Below are positions 42,540-50,749 of a stretch of 64,000 nt of DNA, piece after piece. The stretch is from positions 1,659,001 through 1,723,000 of the forward strand of contig NZ_CP090059.1 of NCBI RefSeq assembly GCF_021391395.1. The letters are read 5' to 3'. The stretch comes from Sphingomonas cannabina. GTDB lineage: Bacteria > Pseudomonadota > Alphaproteobacteria > Sphingomonadales > Sphingomonadaceae. The notes beneath the pieces were generated by a model. It made no database searches. It saw only the letters and a program-made list of their open reading frames with translations, and was not told the DNA's origin. The first letter of the stretch is position 1. Each line of letters begins with the position of its first letter. Both the position numbers and the translations under genes were made by a program.

Positions 42540-44353
42540 GCCTGCTGGGGGGGACACATCTCAGCGCGCACGAGATCGCGATGCTGGAGCTGGAGGGGTT
42601 GCCCGCCACGCCGCAAGGCGTCCGTATTCGCGCGGAGCGCGAGGGCTGGCGCTGGATCGAGCGCTCCGGTCGCGGTGGTGGTCGCGCCTATGCCGTCGCC
42701 GATCTGCCCGAGACGGCCCGCCGCGACTATAACGACAGGTGGGCGAACGCCACGCCGGTTGCACGCCGCGGACGGCCCAAGGGATCCGACTATTGGAGCG
42801 CCAATCCGGACGTAGCAGACGCTGTTGAGGCGCTGATCGCCGAACGGCCGCTCTCGGCCGCGGTGATCCTCAAAGCATTGAAGTGCCGCTTCGCCTCCGC
42901 GCGCCTGCCGTCGCGCCGATCGCTGTCGCGCTATATCGCACGGTTGGAAGCCGAGAAGCCGGCGGTGCTCGCCAGCTTCCGCGATCCCGACGAGTATCGC
43001 AGCAAATACCGCGTGGCGATCGGCCGCGCCGACGCGAGCGTCACCCGCGCCCATCAGGTTTGGGAAATCGACACCACGAAGGCGGACGTGCTGGTACGCG
43101 AGGGGCGCCGGTCGATCCTCGGCATTATCGATGTCTATTCGCGCCGCGCCCGTTTCCTCGTCGTGCCGAGCGAAAGCGCGCAATCGGTGCGCCGGATGCT
43201 GGTCACCACCATCCAGGCGTGGGCCGTGATGCCCGAGGTGCTCAAGACCGACCACGGCTCCGGCTTTATCAATCAGTCGATCTCGTCGGCGCTGCCGCTG
43301 CTCGGCATCGAGCATCAGCCCTGCCCGCCGGGCTCGCCAGAGAAAAAGCCGCATATCGAGCGCCTTTTCGGCACCTTCACCCGCGATCGTGCCGAGCTGC
43401 TCGCCGGCTATATCGGGCACTCGGTCGCGGAGGCTCAACGGCTTCGCGCCCGCGCGAAGTCGATCACCGGCCGCGCCGTCGTCGTTCCGGAGATGAGCGA
43501 AATCGAGCTGCAGGCCGTGCTCGATGCCTGGGTCGACGGCGAATACCATCAGCGGGTTCACGGTACCATCGGCGTCGCACCGGTCGCCCGCTTTTTCACG
43601 CCCGGCCACACGCCGGCCGCCGCTCCTGACGAAGGTCGGCTCAAGCTGGCACTGTCGGCGCTGATCGGCACTGCAATCGTCGGCAAGCGCGGTGTCCAGT
43701 GGAAGCGGGAACGCTATTGGGCGAGCGAGCTGGCGGCGTGGGTCGGCCGGCCTGTTACGCTCCGCCGCGACGAGGACGATCTCGGCGCCATCTTCGTGTT
43801 CGACGAGGATGGTCGTTACATCGCGACTGCCGTCAATGCCGCTCGGTCCGGCCTGTCTGAGGAGGCTTTCGCGGCCTCGGCCAAGCGCCACCAGGCAACG
43901 TGGATGACCGAGCAGCGCGCCGCCATCCGCGCGAAGCAGCGCAAGTTCAGCATCGAGGACGCGCGTGGCGAAATCCTTCGGCACGACGCCGAGCAGGCGG
44001 GCAAGCTCGCTTATCTGCCGACGCGCGCGGAGCCGCGGTCGACACCGCTCCTCGACACACCGGTGTCCGACACCTCGCGCCTGCCGAGTGCCGATGCGGT
44101 GCAGAAGGCCGAGCGCCTCCTCACCCAGCCGAAACGTGGCGCCGTCGCGAGCATCGAACAGCGGATCGCCGAGACTGACCGCGTCCTGGCCGACCTGGCA
44201 GCCGGTCGCCCGGTCGACCCGGAAGCCCTCGCCGCTGCCCGGCTGTTCGCCAGCTCCTCCGAATACCGCGCCGACAAGATCCTGCGCGGCGAATTCACCG
44301 CGCGCGGCCCGCGCGCCCAGCACCTCCCCCAGCTCAAGGAGAGCCGTCTATGA
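42536..44353 (+). CDS. Transposase A subunit (MuA)
   Basis: This 605-residue protein has an N-terminal winged-helix Mu DNA-binding domain (SAHEIAMLELEGLPATPQGVRIRAEREGWRW…GRAYAVADLP), an HTH region and an rve-type DDE core: Asp179 in WEIDTTKADV, Asp239 in LKTDHGSG and Glu275 in PHIERLFGTF, with the D-35-E spacing of retroviral integrases. A Mu-transposase C-terminal beta-barrel (VQWKRERYWASELAAWVGRPVTLRRDEDDL) and a tail for MuB contact follow. It pairs the phage ends and performs strand transfer, leaving the 5-bp duplication seen here. Confidence 0.96.
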   Translation: MSLLGGTHLSAHEIAMLELEGLPATPQGVRIRAEREGWRWIERSGRGGGRAYAVADLPETARRDYNDRWANATPVARRGRPKGSDYWSANPDVADAVEALIAERPLSAAVILKALKCRFASARLPSRRSLSRYIARLEAEKPAVLASFRDPDEYRSKYRVAIGRADASVTRAHQVWEIDTTKADVLVREGRRSILGIIDVYSRRARFLVVPSESAQSVRRMLVTTIQAWAVMPEVLKTDHGSGFINQSISSALPLLGIEHQPCPPGSPEKKPHIERLFGTFTRDRAELLAGYIGHSVAEAQRLRARAKSITGRAVVVPEMSEIELQAVLDAWVDGEYHQRVHGTIGVAPVARFFTPGHTPAAAPDEGRLKLALSALIGTAIVGKRGVQWKRERYWASELAAWVGRPVTLRRDEDDLGAIFVFDEDGRYIATAVNAARSGLSEEAFAASAKRHQATWMTEQRAAIRAKQRKFSIEDARGEILRHDAEQAGKLAYLPTRAEPRSTPLLDTPVSDTSRLPSADAVQKAERLLTQPKRGAVASIEQRIAETDRVLADLAAGRPVDPEALAAARLFASSSEYRADKILRGEFTARGPRAQHLPQLKESRL

Positions 44354-45102
44354 CCAATATTACCCATCTCGCCGACACGGCCCGGAGCGGCCCGGCACAG
44401 CTCACCAACATGCGGTTGGCGATGTCCACCATGCTGGACTGCGTCGACGCGCCCGAGGGCTCGCCGCGGCTCGCGGTGTTCCACGGCCCGTCCGGCTATG
44501 GCAAGTCGGTGGCGGCTGCGCACATCGCCGCCCACTTCCGCGCCGGCTACATCGAAGCGAAGTCGATCTGGACGCAGCGGACACTGCTCGAAGCGATTGC
44601 CGTCGAGCTGGGGATCGTTCGCCTCGCTCGCACCGGGCCGCGACTGCTCGAACAAATCATCGAGCAGCTTATCCACGACCCGGTACCGCTCGTGATCGAC
44701 GAGATGGACCATCTGGTCAAAAAGCAGTCGGTCGAGATCATCCGCGACATCCACGACGGCGCCCGCGTGCCGGTGCTGATGATCGGCGAGGAGAGCCTAC
44801 CCAGCAAGCTCAAGGAATGGGAGCGGTTCGACAATCGCATCCTGGTCGCCACGCCAGCCCAGCCAGCGACGATCGCGGACGCCCTCCTCTTGCGCGACCA
44901 CTACTGCACGCGGGTTCACGTCGAGGACGAGCTGGTCGAGGACATCGCGACCGCCTGCAAGGGCGTCACGCGGCGTATCGTGGTCAATCTGCAAGAGGCG
45001 CAGAAGGTGGCGCTCGGCACTGGCAGCGCGACGATCGGGCGCGACCTTTGGGGTGACCGCCGCTTCCGCACCGGTGACCTTCTGCCGCGGCGGGCCGCGT
45101 GA
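44350..45102 (+). CDS. Transposition protein B (MuB ATPase)
   Basis: This 250-residue AAA+ ATPase has Walker A GPSGYGKS (residues 46-53), Walker B PLVIDEMDHL (about residue 116), and a C-terminal region similar to the MuB-like helical domain. MuB coats target DNA, stimulates MuA and gives target immunity. It overlaps MuA by ATGA. It is somewhat shorter than Mu gpB (312 residues), lacking the N-terminal HTH. Confidence 0.93.
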   Translation: MTNITHLADTARSGPAQLTNMRLAMSTMLDCVDAPEGSPRLAVFHGPSGYGKSVAAAHIAAHFRAGYIEAKSIWTQRTLLEAIAVELGIVRLARTGPRLLEQIIEQLIHDPVPLVIDEMDHLVKKQSVEIIRDIHDGARVPVLMIGEESLPSKLKEWERFDNRILVATPAQPATIADALLLRDHYCTRVHVEDELVEDIATACKGVTRRIVVNLQEAQKVALGTGSATIGRDLWGDRRFRTGDLLPRRAA

Positions 45103-45713
45103 TGCCCGCCGCTCGCCGGGCTCCGACGTCGGTCGCGGGGCGCGTGTGGAACGCGCTGCTCGGCGCCGACGCGCCCTTGTCCGCCCCGGACTTCGCAGCC
45201 CTCACCGGCGCCGACCTGTGCGCCATCCACAAGCCGCTCCGGGCGTGGGCCGGTGCCGGCATCATCCTCAAGATCGACGGGAGGCCGCAGCGCTACCTTA
45301 TGGCCGCACAAACGGAGCGGAGCCTGACCCCGCCGACCGTGCATCACGACGGGCGTATCGCGATCAGGCCGCGTTCGTCGCGTGAGAAGATCTGGAGCGC
45401 CATCCGCGTGCTCAAGACTTTCGACGTGCCGCAGCTCATGCTGGTCTGCGGCGTGAAGCGTGGCCAGGTGCTGGAGTTTCTCTCAGCGCTCGACCAGGCC
45501 GGCTACGTTCGCCGGCATCCATGCCAGGCGGGGGAAAGCCCCCGCTACACCCTTCTTCATCGTTCGGGTCCGCGACCGCCGAGCATCACGCGCTCGCTCA
45601 GCGGCGGTCGTTGGACGCGCACCCTGGTCGATCCGAACACCGGCGCGCGCGTACCGCTAGCCGGCCGCCCGAACACCTCTTCGGCGCCCCGTGCGGGCGG
45701 GGTGGTGGGTTAA
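45099..45713 (+). CDS. Early winged-helix protein
   Basis: This 204-residue protein contains two winged-helix-like segments: GRVWNALLGADAPLSAPDFAALTGADLCAIHKPLRAWAGAGIILKIDGRPQRY and SREKIWSAIRVLKTFDVPQLMLVCGVKRGQVLEFLSALDQAGYVRR. Two such domains in tandem suggest DNA binding in early regulation or replication. It overlaps MuB by four bases. Confidence 0.7.
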   Translation: MMPAARRAPTSVAGRVWNALLGADAPLSAPDFAALTGADLCAIHKPLRAWAGAGIILKIDGRPQRYLMAAQTERSLTPPTVHHDGRIAIRPRSSREKIWSAIRVLKTFDVPQLMLVCGVKRGQVLEFLSALDQAGYVRRHPCQAGESPRYTLLHRSGPRPPSITRSLSGGRWTRTLVDPNTGARVPLAGRPNTSSAPRAGGVVG

Positions 45714-45715
45714 CC

Positions 45716-46108
45716 ATGTTTGCTAACCAAACCAACCTCGACAAGGCGCACGCCGCGTGGGGCGCCGATCTGCCCGAGTGGGTGAAGATCCTCGCCGAGG
45801 CGTGCGACCGCACCAATCAGCGGGAGGTCGCCGACCGGCTCGGCAAGTCCGGCGGCTACGTCAGCCGGATCATCCGGCGCGATTATGCCGGCAGCTACGA
45901 CGAGGCCGAGACGCTGGTCCGCGCCCGCCTTGGCGCCGAGGTCGTCGCCTGCCCGTTGTGGGGCGAGATCCCGCTTTCGAGCTGCTTGAAGCTCCGCCGC
46001 CGCAAGGCGCCGCCCCAAAACCACATGCACCACGCGTGTGCCCGCACCTGTCCTGACTGCCCCAACAACACCGACCGCAACGACCGCGCGAGCGGCGAGG
46101 AGGACTGA
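45716..46108 (+). CDS. HTH protein with C-terminal cysteine motif
   Basis: This 130-residue protein contains an HTH (WVKILAEACDRTNQREVADRLGKSGGYVSRIIRRDYAGSYDEAE) and a C-terminal HxxHxCARTCPDCPNN region that could bind zinc. Similar proteins occur in early regions of transposable phages. ATG 45716 directly follows the upstream gene; the open frame further upstream is a shadow. Confidence 0.72.
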   Translation: MFANQTNLDKAHAAWGADLPEWVKILAEACDRTNQREVADRLGKSGGYVSRIIRRDYAGSYDEAETLVRARLGAEVVACPLWGEIPLSSCLKLRRRKAPPQNHMHHACARTCPDCPNNTDRNDRASGEED

Positions 46109-46110
46109 CT

Positions 46111-46398
46111 GTGACTACCGCCCTTGAAGATCTGCAGAACCTGATCGGTGATCTCTCCGCCGATATCGCCGGCAAGCGCCGCTATGGCCGCGTCGAGCAG
46201 GAGCGCATCCGCCGCCGCCTCGACGGCGCGCTGCGCGAGCTGCGCGACGATCGCCGCGCCGCGGTCGTCGCCAGGATGGCGCTCGCCGACCTCTGCGACG
46301 CGGTCGAGGCAGGCACGGCGAATATCGCCGGCCTCGCGAAGCGCACACGCGCTCAGGTGATCGCCGACGCGATCGATCCTTCGCATCAGCCCAACTGA
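46111..46398 (+). CDS. Hypothetical helical early protein
   Basis: This 95-residue protein is almost wholly helical (LEDLQNLIGDLSADIAGKRRYGRVEQERIRRRLDGALRELRDDRRAAVVARMALADLCDAVEAG). GTG 46111 is the start, two bases after the previous stop. No family is recognised. Confidence 0.6.
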   Translation: MTTALEDLQNLIGDLSADIAGKRRYGRVEQERIRRRLDGALRELRDDRRAAVVARMALADLCDAVEAGTANIAGLAKRTRAQVIADAIDPSHQPN

Positions 46399-46410
46399 AA
46401 GGACGTTGCA

Positions 46411-46701
46411 ATGCCCGAGCACCGCCCGAATTTCGAGACCGACCTAGATCCGGTCACCCGCCAACCGAGGGTACGCTTCAACTTCGCGAACGGCTGGACC
46501 GCGTCGATCGTCGTCCGCACTGACCCTGATGGCTTCGACGCGATGATCGCGAGTGTCGCAGCCTGCCCGACTGGTCGTTGGGGGACCGGCGCCACCGAGA
46601 TCTGCGAGACCGAGGCGTTCCCCGACGAGGCGATCGATTGGCTTCTCGCAATTCGCTGCCGTCCGCCCGTCCAGGCGGACACCGATGGGGAGGACGCATA
46701 A
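46411..46701 (+). CDS. Hypothetical early protein
   Basis: This 96-residue acidic protein has a beta-rich start (RVRFNFANGWTASIVVRTDPDGFDAMIASVAAC) with aromatic and acidic ends. AAGGACG precedes ATG 46411. Its stop overlaps the next start (TAATG). No family is recognised. Confidence 0.6.
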   Translation: MPEHRPNFETDLDPVTRQPRVRFNFANGWTASIVVRTDPDGFDAMIASVAACPTGRWGTGATEICETEAFPDEAIDWLLAIRCRPPVQADTDGEDA

Positions 46702-47246
46702 TGGCGACCATCGAAATCCAGCACGCGATAAGCCGCCCGGCGCTCGACCTGGCCGGCGCGTTCGCGATGCAGATCATGAACAACCGCTATCGCGACCAAG
46801 CAATCGAGCGGGACGGTAGCGTCTTCTTCGACCGGTGGTTTCTCGCCCGGAAGGCGATGATCCCGCTGTTCGGGCACCACGATGCCCCGGTGTTCGAGAT
46901 CCCGAGCGAACTGGAGAACCTCTATCTCCACCGCTTCCTCCGTTCGGATACTGAGGAGCCACACGATCATCCCTGGCCGAACGCCAGTCTCGTGCTCGCT
47001 GGCTCCTATGTCGAAGACGTCTACGACATCGACGGGCTGACTCTAGCCTATTCGCGGCGGCGCCGGCCCGGTGACATCGTTCTTCGCGATGCCGGTGACA
47101 TTCACGCCATCACCCAGGTCGAGCCCGGCACTGTCACGCTCTTTGCGACCATGCCGAAGATCCGCGATTGGGGTTTTCACACTCACGACGGCTTCGTGAA
47201 CTGGCAGGACTTCGACGCGTGGAAGCGCGGTCAGGTGGGCGCGTGA
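46701..47246 (+). CDS. Cupin-like phage protein
   Basis: This 181-residue protein has a cupin-type double-stranded beta helix: YLHRFLRSDTEEPHDHPWPNASLVLAGSYVEDVY (motif 1 with HDH metal ligands), then RRPGDIVLRDAGDIHAITQVEPGTVTLFATMPK (motif 2 with His). Cupins bind metals and small molecules. Phage cupins of this kind occur near DNA-modification genes, but the function here is not evident. It overlaps the genes before (TAATG) and after (TGATG). Confidence 0.68.
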   Translation: MATIEIQHAISRPALDLAGAFAMQIMNNRYRDQAIERDGSVFFDRWFLARKAMIPLFGHHDAPVFEIPSELENLYLHRFLRSDTEEPHDHPWPNASLVLAGSYVEDVYDIDGLTLAYSRRRRPGDIVLRDAGDIHAITQVEPGTVTLFATMPKIRDWGFHTHDGFVNWQDFDAWKRGQVGA

Positions 47247-47551
47247 TGGAGAACGGCGTCTTTCTCCACTGGAGCACCGACAAAGCCCGGATCAAGGGCT
47301 TCTCTACCGCCAACCGCGGTCGGACAACGACCGTCAAGATCGAGTTGGAGGTGTCGGACCACTACACCCTCGGCCGGATCCTGAGCGAGCTGCAGGAAGC
47401 GCAGGGTAAGTCGCGCCGCCAGGCCCCGTCCATGAATGGCAAGCGCGGCCATGTCGTTATCGATGAGTTCGATTCGCTGCCCGAACCGCAGCGGCGCCTC
47501 TCAGCTCCCCGCCTCGCGCTGCCGGCACCCGCAGGTCAGGAGAACGACTGA
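47246..47551 (+). CDS. Hypothetical early protein
   Basis: This 101-residue protein starts with a beta-rich part (FLHWSTDKARIKGFSTANRGRTTTVKIELEVSDHYTLGRILSELQEAQ) and ends in a proline-rich tail. No family is recognised. One-base overlap with the cupin gene and with the next start. Confidence 0.6.
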   Translation: MENGVFLHWSTDKARIKGFSTANRGRTTTVKIELEVSDHYTLGRILSELQEAQGKSRRQAPSMNGKRGHVVIDEFDSLPEPQRRLSAPRLALPAPAGQEND

Positions 47552-47970
47552 TGCCGGGCGCCACCAACGCGATCGTGTTCGACGCGGACATCGAGGCCCG
47601 CCTCAGCAGGCTGGAGAAGGCCATGGCGCGCCTTCTCGGAACGCCTCTGGCGCCGGTCGAGAGCCTGCCGCCGGGAGTATGGCGCGGCCTCGTCGCTGAC
47701 GCGTCGAATCTCTTCGGCGTCAGCGCGGCCGAGATCATGGCGGATGGCCGGCGCTTTGCCGCGCTACGCGCCAGGTACGCCATCTCCTGGGTGTCCCAGG
47801 AGGCGACCAAGCTCAGCCTGACCGAGGTCGGCCGTCGCCTCGGCGAGCGCGACCATACGACCATCATCCACGCCCTCGAACGCGCAAAGGAGCTGCGGGG
47901 AACGGACGCCAATTTCCGCCGCGCCACCGACGAGCTGCTCGAAGGCTTACTCGAAAGGTTATCGTCATGA
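47551..47970 (+). CDS. DnaA domain IV-like DNA-binding protein
   Basis: This 139-residue protein has an N-terminal coiled-coil segment (EARLSRLEKAMARLLGTPL) and a C-terminal domain with the DnaA box-binding fold: VSAAEIMADGRRFAALRARYAISWVSQEATKLSLTEVGRRLGERDHTTIIHALERAKEL, in which GRRLGERDHTTIIHA is the DnaA signature helix-turn-helix. It lacks the AAA+ domain. It might bind DnaA boxes to direct or block host replication, or regulate phage genes. Confidence 0.82.
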   Translation: MPGATNAIVFDADIEARLSRLEKAMARLLGTPLAPVESLPPGVWRGLVADASNLFGVSAAEIMADGRRFAALRARYAISWVSQEATKLSLTEVGRRLGERDHTTIIHALERAKELRGTDANFRRATDELLEGLLERLSS

Positions 47971-48143
47971 TGGCCGTCCCCACCCTGACCATGAGTGGCT
48001 TTCGGCCGCTTTATCAGACGGGCATCTGCTGCCCCGCCTGCGGCACCGCCAACTGGATCATCGGGCGCAGCTCCGCGGAATGCGGGCGTTGCGGATCGGC
48101 GCTGCCGCTCGCCCCGCGCGTGCTGGAGCGTCGCCATGACTAG
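47967..48143 (+). CDS. 58-residue zinc-ribbon protein
   Basis: ATG 47967 overlaps the upstream stop (ATGA). The 58-residue product has CCPACG near residue 21 and CGRCG near residue 38, a four-cysteine zinc ribbon, between a hydrophobic start and a basic tail. It ends inside the start of the GemA gene (TAG 48141-48143). It is too short to be found by a length filter, but its coupling and motif are convincing. Confidence 0.68.
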   Translation: MMAVPTLTMSGFRPLYQTGICCPACGTANWIIGRSSAECGRCGSALPLAPRVLERRHD

Positions 48144-48816
48144 GTCGTTCGCCCAGCTAGCCCGGCGCACGGTGGCAACCAGCGACGGCAAGTCCGAGAG
48201 CCGCAAGAAGCTGATGATTGCGGTGCGCGCCGCGTGCAATCGCCTCGGCCTGGACGATGACGCCCGCCGCGACATCCAGCAGGGCATCGTCGGCAAGGCG
48301 TCGATGTCGGATATGACGATCGCCGAGCTGGGCAAGGTGCTCGACCGGCTCAACAAGGATTGGAAGGGGCCATCCGGTCATCGCGCCCACGTCGGCAAGA
48401 TCCGCGCGCTATGGTGGTCGCTCTACTGGCTCGGCGCCGTCGTCGAGCCCAATGACGCCGCAATCGACAGCTTCGTCCGCCGCCAATCCGGCATCTCGGC
48501 GCTGCGATTCCTCGACCACCGCAACGCTTCGTCCGTGGTGGAGGCGCTCAAGAGCTGGCTGGAGCGCGAGGGTGTCGATTGGCAGCACCACGGCACCGGT
48601 ATCGGCGCCGAGCTGGCCGACCGCATCGCCGTCGCACATGCGATCTGGCGGCGCCTGATCGACCAGGGCGTCGTAGGCGTCGGTGCCGGGCTCGGCCGCT
48701 ACTGCTCGGCGTTGATCGAGCTGCCGGCCGACGATCGCAACTGGTCGCGCCACGAATGGGATGCGGCGATCAAGCTGATCGGCAAACGCCTGCGCAAGGA
48801 GCTTGGCAGGTCATGA
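48136..48816 (+). CDS. GemA-like regulator (DUF1018, Mu gp16)
   Basis: This 226-residue protein matches the GemA family: KKLMIAVRAACNRLGLDDDARRDIQQGIVGKASMSDMTIAELGKVLDRLNKDWKG and a C-terminal HVGKIRALWWSLYWLGAV…FVRRQSGISALRFLDHRNASSVVEALKSWLEREG. In Mu, GemA affects host gene expression and DNA relaxation early in development. ATG 48136 overlaps the upstream zinc-ribbon gene by eight bases. Confidence 0.88.
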   Translation: MTRSFAQLARRTVATSDGKSESRKKLMIAVRAACNRLGLDDDARRDIQQGIVGKASMSDMTIAELGKVLDRLNKDWKGPSGHRAHVGKIRALWWSLYWLGAVVEPNDAAIDSFVRRQSGISALRFLDHRNASSVVEALKSWLEREGVDWQHHGTGIGAELADRIAVAHAIWRRLIDQGVVGVGAGLGRYCSALIELPADDRNWSRHEWDAAIKLIGKRLRKELGRS

Positions 48817-49376
48817 CCCAGGCGAAGCACCTGCCTGCGAAGGCCAGGCCATCCGGCGCGGCGGCACTGGCGCGCCTACGCAGCCATCCGCGCGCCAGGT
48901 TGCCGAAGCTGTGGGAGCTGCCGATCCCCCGCGACGTTCAGCCCGGCCGGGGCTGGACCAGCCAGATGCGCGAGATGGCCGACCATATCGGCGCCTACGC
49001 CACGCTGACGATTGTCGCGACCTTCGGCGGCGAGCAGCTCCGCGTGCCCTACAGCGCCGAGCGTTCGCCCTTCCGCAACATCCTCGATCAGGAAACCGTC
49101 GCGACGATCGCGTCGGTCTACGGCGGCAACCGCATTTCAATTCCGGTCGCGCGCACCGCCGTCGACACCGCCCGACGCGCCGTCGTGATCGCGGCCGTCC
49201 GCGCCGAGAAACTGACCGCTGCCGATGCCGCGCGGATCATCGGTACCAGCCGCACCTACATCTCGCATCTTGTCAACGGGACCGACGAAGGTCAGAACAC
49301 CGATCTCGCCGCGTCGGTCGACCGGCTCGAGCCGCAGCAGCGCGACCTTTTCGCGCTCCTTCTACCAGCGAAGTAA
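48813..49376 (+). CDS. Mor-like transcription activator
   Basis: This 187-residue protein carries the Mor/C family pattern twice in its beta-strand part (MADHIGAYATLTIVATFGGEQLRVP and ETVATIASVYGGNRISIPVA) and a C-terminal HTH (LTAADAARIIGTSRTYISHLVNG). Mu Mor activates the middle promoter. It is the last gene of the early block and is followed by the only gap of this arm, with an inverted repeat. The two-fold GG-strand pattern is unusual; ordinary Mor has one. Confidence 0.72.
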   Translation: MTQAKHLPAKARPSGAAALARLRSHPRARLPKLWELPIPRDVQPGRGWTSQMREMADHIGAYATLTIVATFGGEQLRVPYSAERSPFRNILDQETVATIASVYGGNRISIPVARTAVDTARRAVVIAAVRAEKLTAADAARIIGTSRTYISHLVNGTDEGQNTDLAASVDRLEPQQRDLFALLLPAK

Positions 49377-49421
49377 CGGCGTCCGTCAGCGGAAGGCCGA
49401 TCGTCGCGTACCGATCCCGCA

Positions 49422-49438
49422 TGAAGCCCTTGGCTTCA
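49422..49438. promoter_or_regulatory. Inverted repeat between Mor-like and DUF2730 genes
   Basis: TGAAGCC-CTT-GGCTTCA is a perfect 7-base inverted repeat, enclosed by CCCGC (49416-49420) and GCGGG (49443-49447). It lies in the 78-base gap where a middle or late promoter controlled by the Mor-like activator would be expected. It may instead be a terminator hairpin. Confidence 0.45.
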
Positions 49439-49454
49439 ATCCGCGGGGGTTCGC

Positions 49455-49886
49455 GTGTCCGTGTTCGACTACATCCAGGCGATCTGGCCCTTCCTGTCGG
49501 GGGTCGCGCCGATCGTATGCGCCGCTCTCGTGCTGTGGCTCCAGTCGATGTTCCCCACCAAGGCGAACATCACCGATCTCCAGGCCGCGCTGGACGCGAA
49601 GCTCAAGGGCATGGAGCAGCGGCTATCGGACAAGATCGACGAGCACGAGGAGCGCCTGGATACCGGCTCAAAGAAAATGGCCGATCTCGACAAGCGGCTG
49701 GCGCTTGAAGAGGACGACCGTCGCCAGGCGCCGACCCGCGCGGAGATGGCGGCACATATCGCGGACCTCCAGGCTGGCTATGCCCGGCTCGAAGCCAAAA
49801 TCGACGGGTTCGGCCGCCTCCTCGAAACGCAGAACGAATATCTGCACACCCTGATCGAGCAGGGGCTGAACGGAGCGCGGAAGTGA
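49455..49886 (+). CDS. DUF2730-type phage protein (Mu gp25-like)
   Basis: This 143-residue protein has one N-terminal transmembrane helix (FLSGVAPIVCAALVLWLQSMF) and a long coiled coil (DAKLKGMEQRLSDKIDEHEERLDTGSKKMADLDKRLALEEDDRRQ). That layout and the place upstream of the DUF3486 gene match DUF2730 proteins of Mu-like phages. GTG 49455 is the start. Function unknown, possibly membrane-associated. Confidence 0.8.
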   Translation: MSVFDYIQAIWPFLSGVAPIVCAALVLWLQSMFPTKANITDLQAALDAKLKGMEQRLSDKIDEHEERLDTGSKKMADLDKRLALEEDDRRQAPTRAEMAAHIADLQAGYARLEAKIDGFGRLLETQNEYLHTLIEQGLNGARK

Positions 49887-50191
49887 TCCCGCCCGTCATC
49901 CTCCCGATCGTCCGTCGCGCCATCCTCGATCTGCTCGACGCGATCGGCGGCGAGCAGTCGGACGACACGCTGCAGCTCCAGCTCCTGCAGCTCGGTCACC
50001 GCGTCGCCCGCCGCGATGTCGCCGAGCAGATGCGCTGGCTTGCCGAGCACGGCCTGATCGAGATCGAGGATCTGTCCCCGTATCTCGTCGCCCGGATGCT
50101 GCCCGACGGCGTCGATGCCGCTGCCGGCCGTCTGACGCTGGACGGTATCGGCCGCCACAAGACCGGCAAGCCGGTCGGCACCGCGAGCTGA
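49883..50191 (+). CDS. Winged-helix phage protein (Mu gp26-like position)
   Basis: This 102-residue protein looks like a winged helix (AILDLLDAIGGEQSDDTLQLQLLQLGHRVARRDVAEQMRWLAEHGLIEIED…RLTLDGIGRHKTGK), like the VpaChn25_0724-type proteins found between DUF2730 and DUF3486 genes in Mu-like phages. It overlaps the previous gene by four bases (GTGA). Confidence 0.72.
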   Translation: MIPPVILPIVRRAILDLLDAIGGEQSDDTLQLQLLQLGHRVARRDVAEQMRWLAEHGLIEIEDLSPYLVARMLPDGVDAAAGRLTLDGIGRHKTGKPVGTAS

Positions 50192-50194
50192 TCG

Positions 50195-50749
50195 ATGGCC
50201 CGGTCGAAGGTCGAGCAACTCCCGCCCGAGATCCTGTCGGCAGTCCACGACGCGTTGAAGCGCGGCGAGACGATTGACGCGATCGTCTCCCTGATCCGCG
50301 ATATGGGCGGCGAGGCGTCGCGCTCCGGCGTAGGCCGCTATGCCAAGGGCTTCGCCGAGCTGGCGCGCGAGCAGCGCAACATGCGCTCGATCGCCGAGGC
50401 GTTCGGGAAGGAGTTCGGCACCGAGGACGATCTCCAGACCCGAATGATGGTCCAGCTCATGACCAGCGTCGTCACCCGCACGATCATGCCGATCGCGATG
50501 GGTGCCGACGAGGACGGCGAGCAGATCGAGATCGGAGCGCTGGAGCTGTCGCGGCTCGCGAAAGCGGTGAAGGACGCGACCTCCGCGGCCAAGATCGATG
50601 TCGAGCGCGAGGCGAAGATCCGCGAGGAAGCTGCCAAGGCCGCGCGCGCCAAGGCGGCCGAGGATGCCGACGCCGCCGGCCGCGCTGCCGGCGCCAGCGA
50701 GGAAACGCTCAGCCGGATCCGCGCGAAGATCCTTGGGATCGAGGCATGA
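50195..50749 (+). CDS. DUF3486 protein, small terminase subunit (Mu gp27-like)
   Basis: This 184-residue protein matches DUF3486: ARSKVEQLPPEILSAVHDALKRGETIDAIVSLIRDMGGEASRSGVGRYAKGFAELA, then a long helical part with an alanine- and charge-rich end. In Mu-like phages this is the small terminase subunit, which recognises DNA for packaging. Confidence 0.85.
   Translation: MARSKVEQLPPEILSAVHDALKRGETIDAIVSLIRDMGGEASRSGVGRYAKGFAELAREQRNMRSIAEAFGKEFGTEDDLQTRMMVQLMTSVVTRTIMPIAMGADEDGEQIEIGALELSRLAKAVKDATSAAKIDVEREAKIREEAAKAARAKAAEDADAAGRAAGASEETLSRIRAKILGIEA

Noticed and set aside
42500-44323. Minus-strand open frame of 607 codons
   Set aside because: It is antisense to MuA, whose DDE residues are in place.
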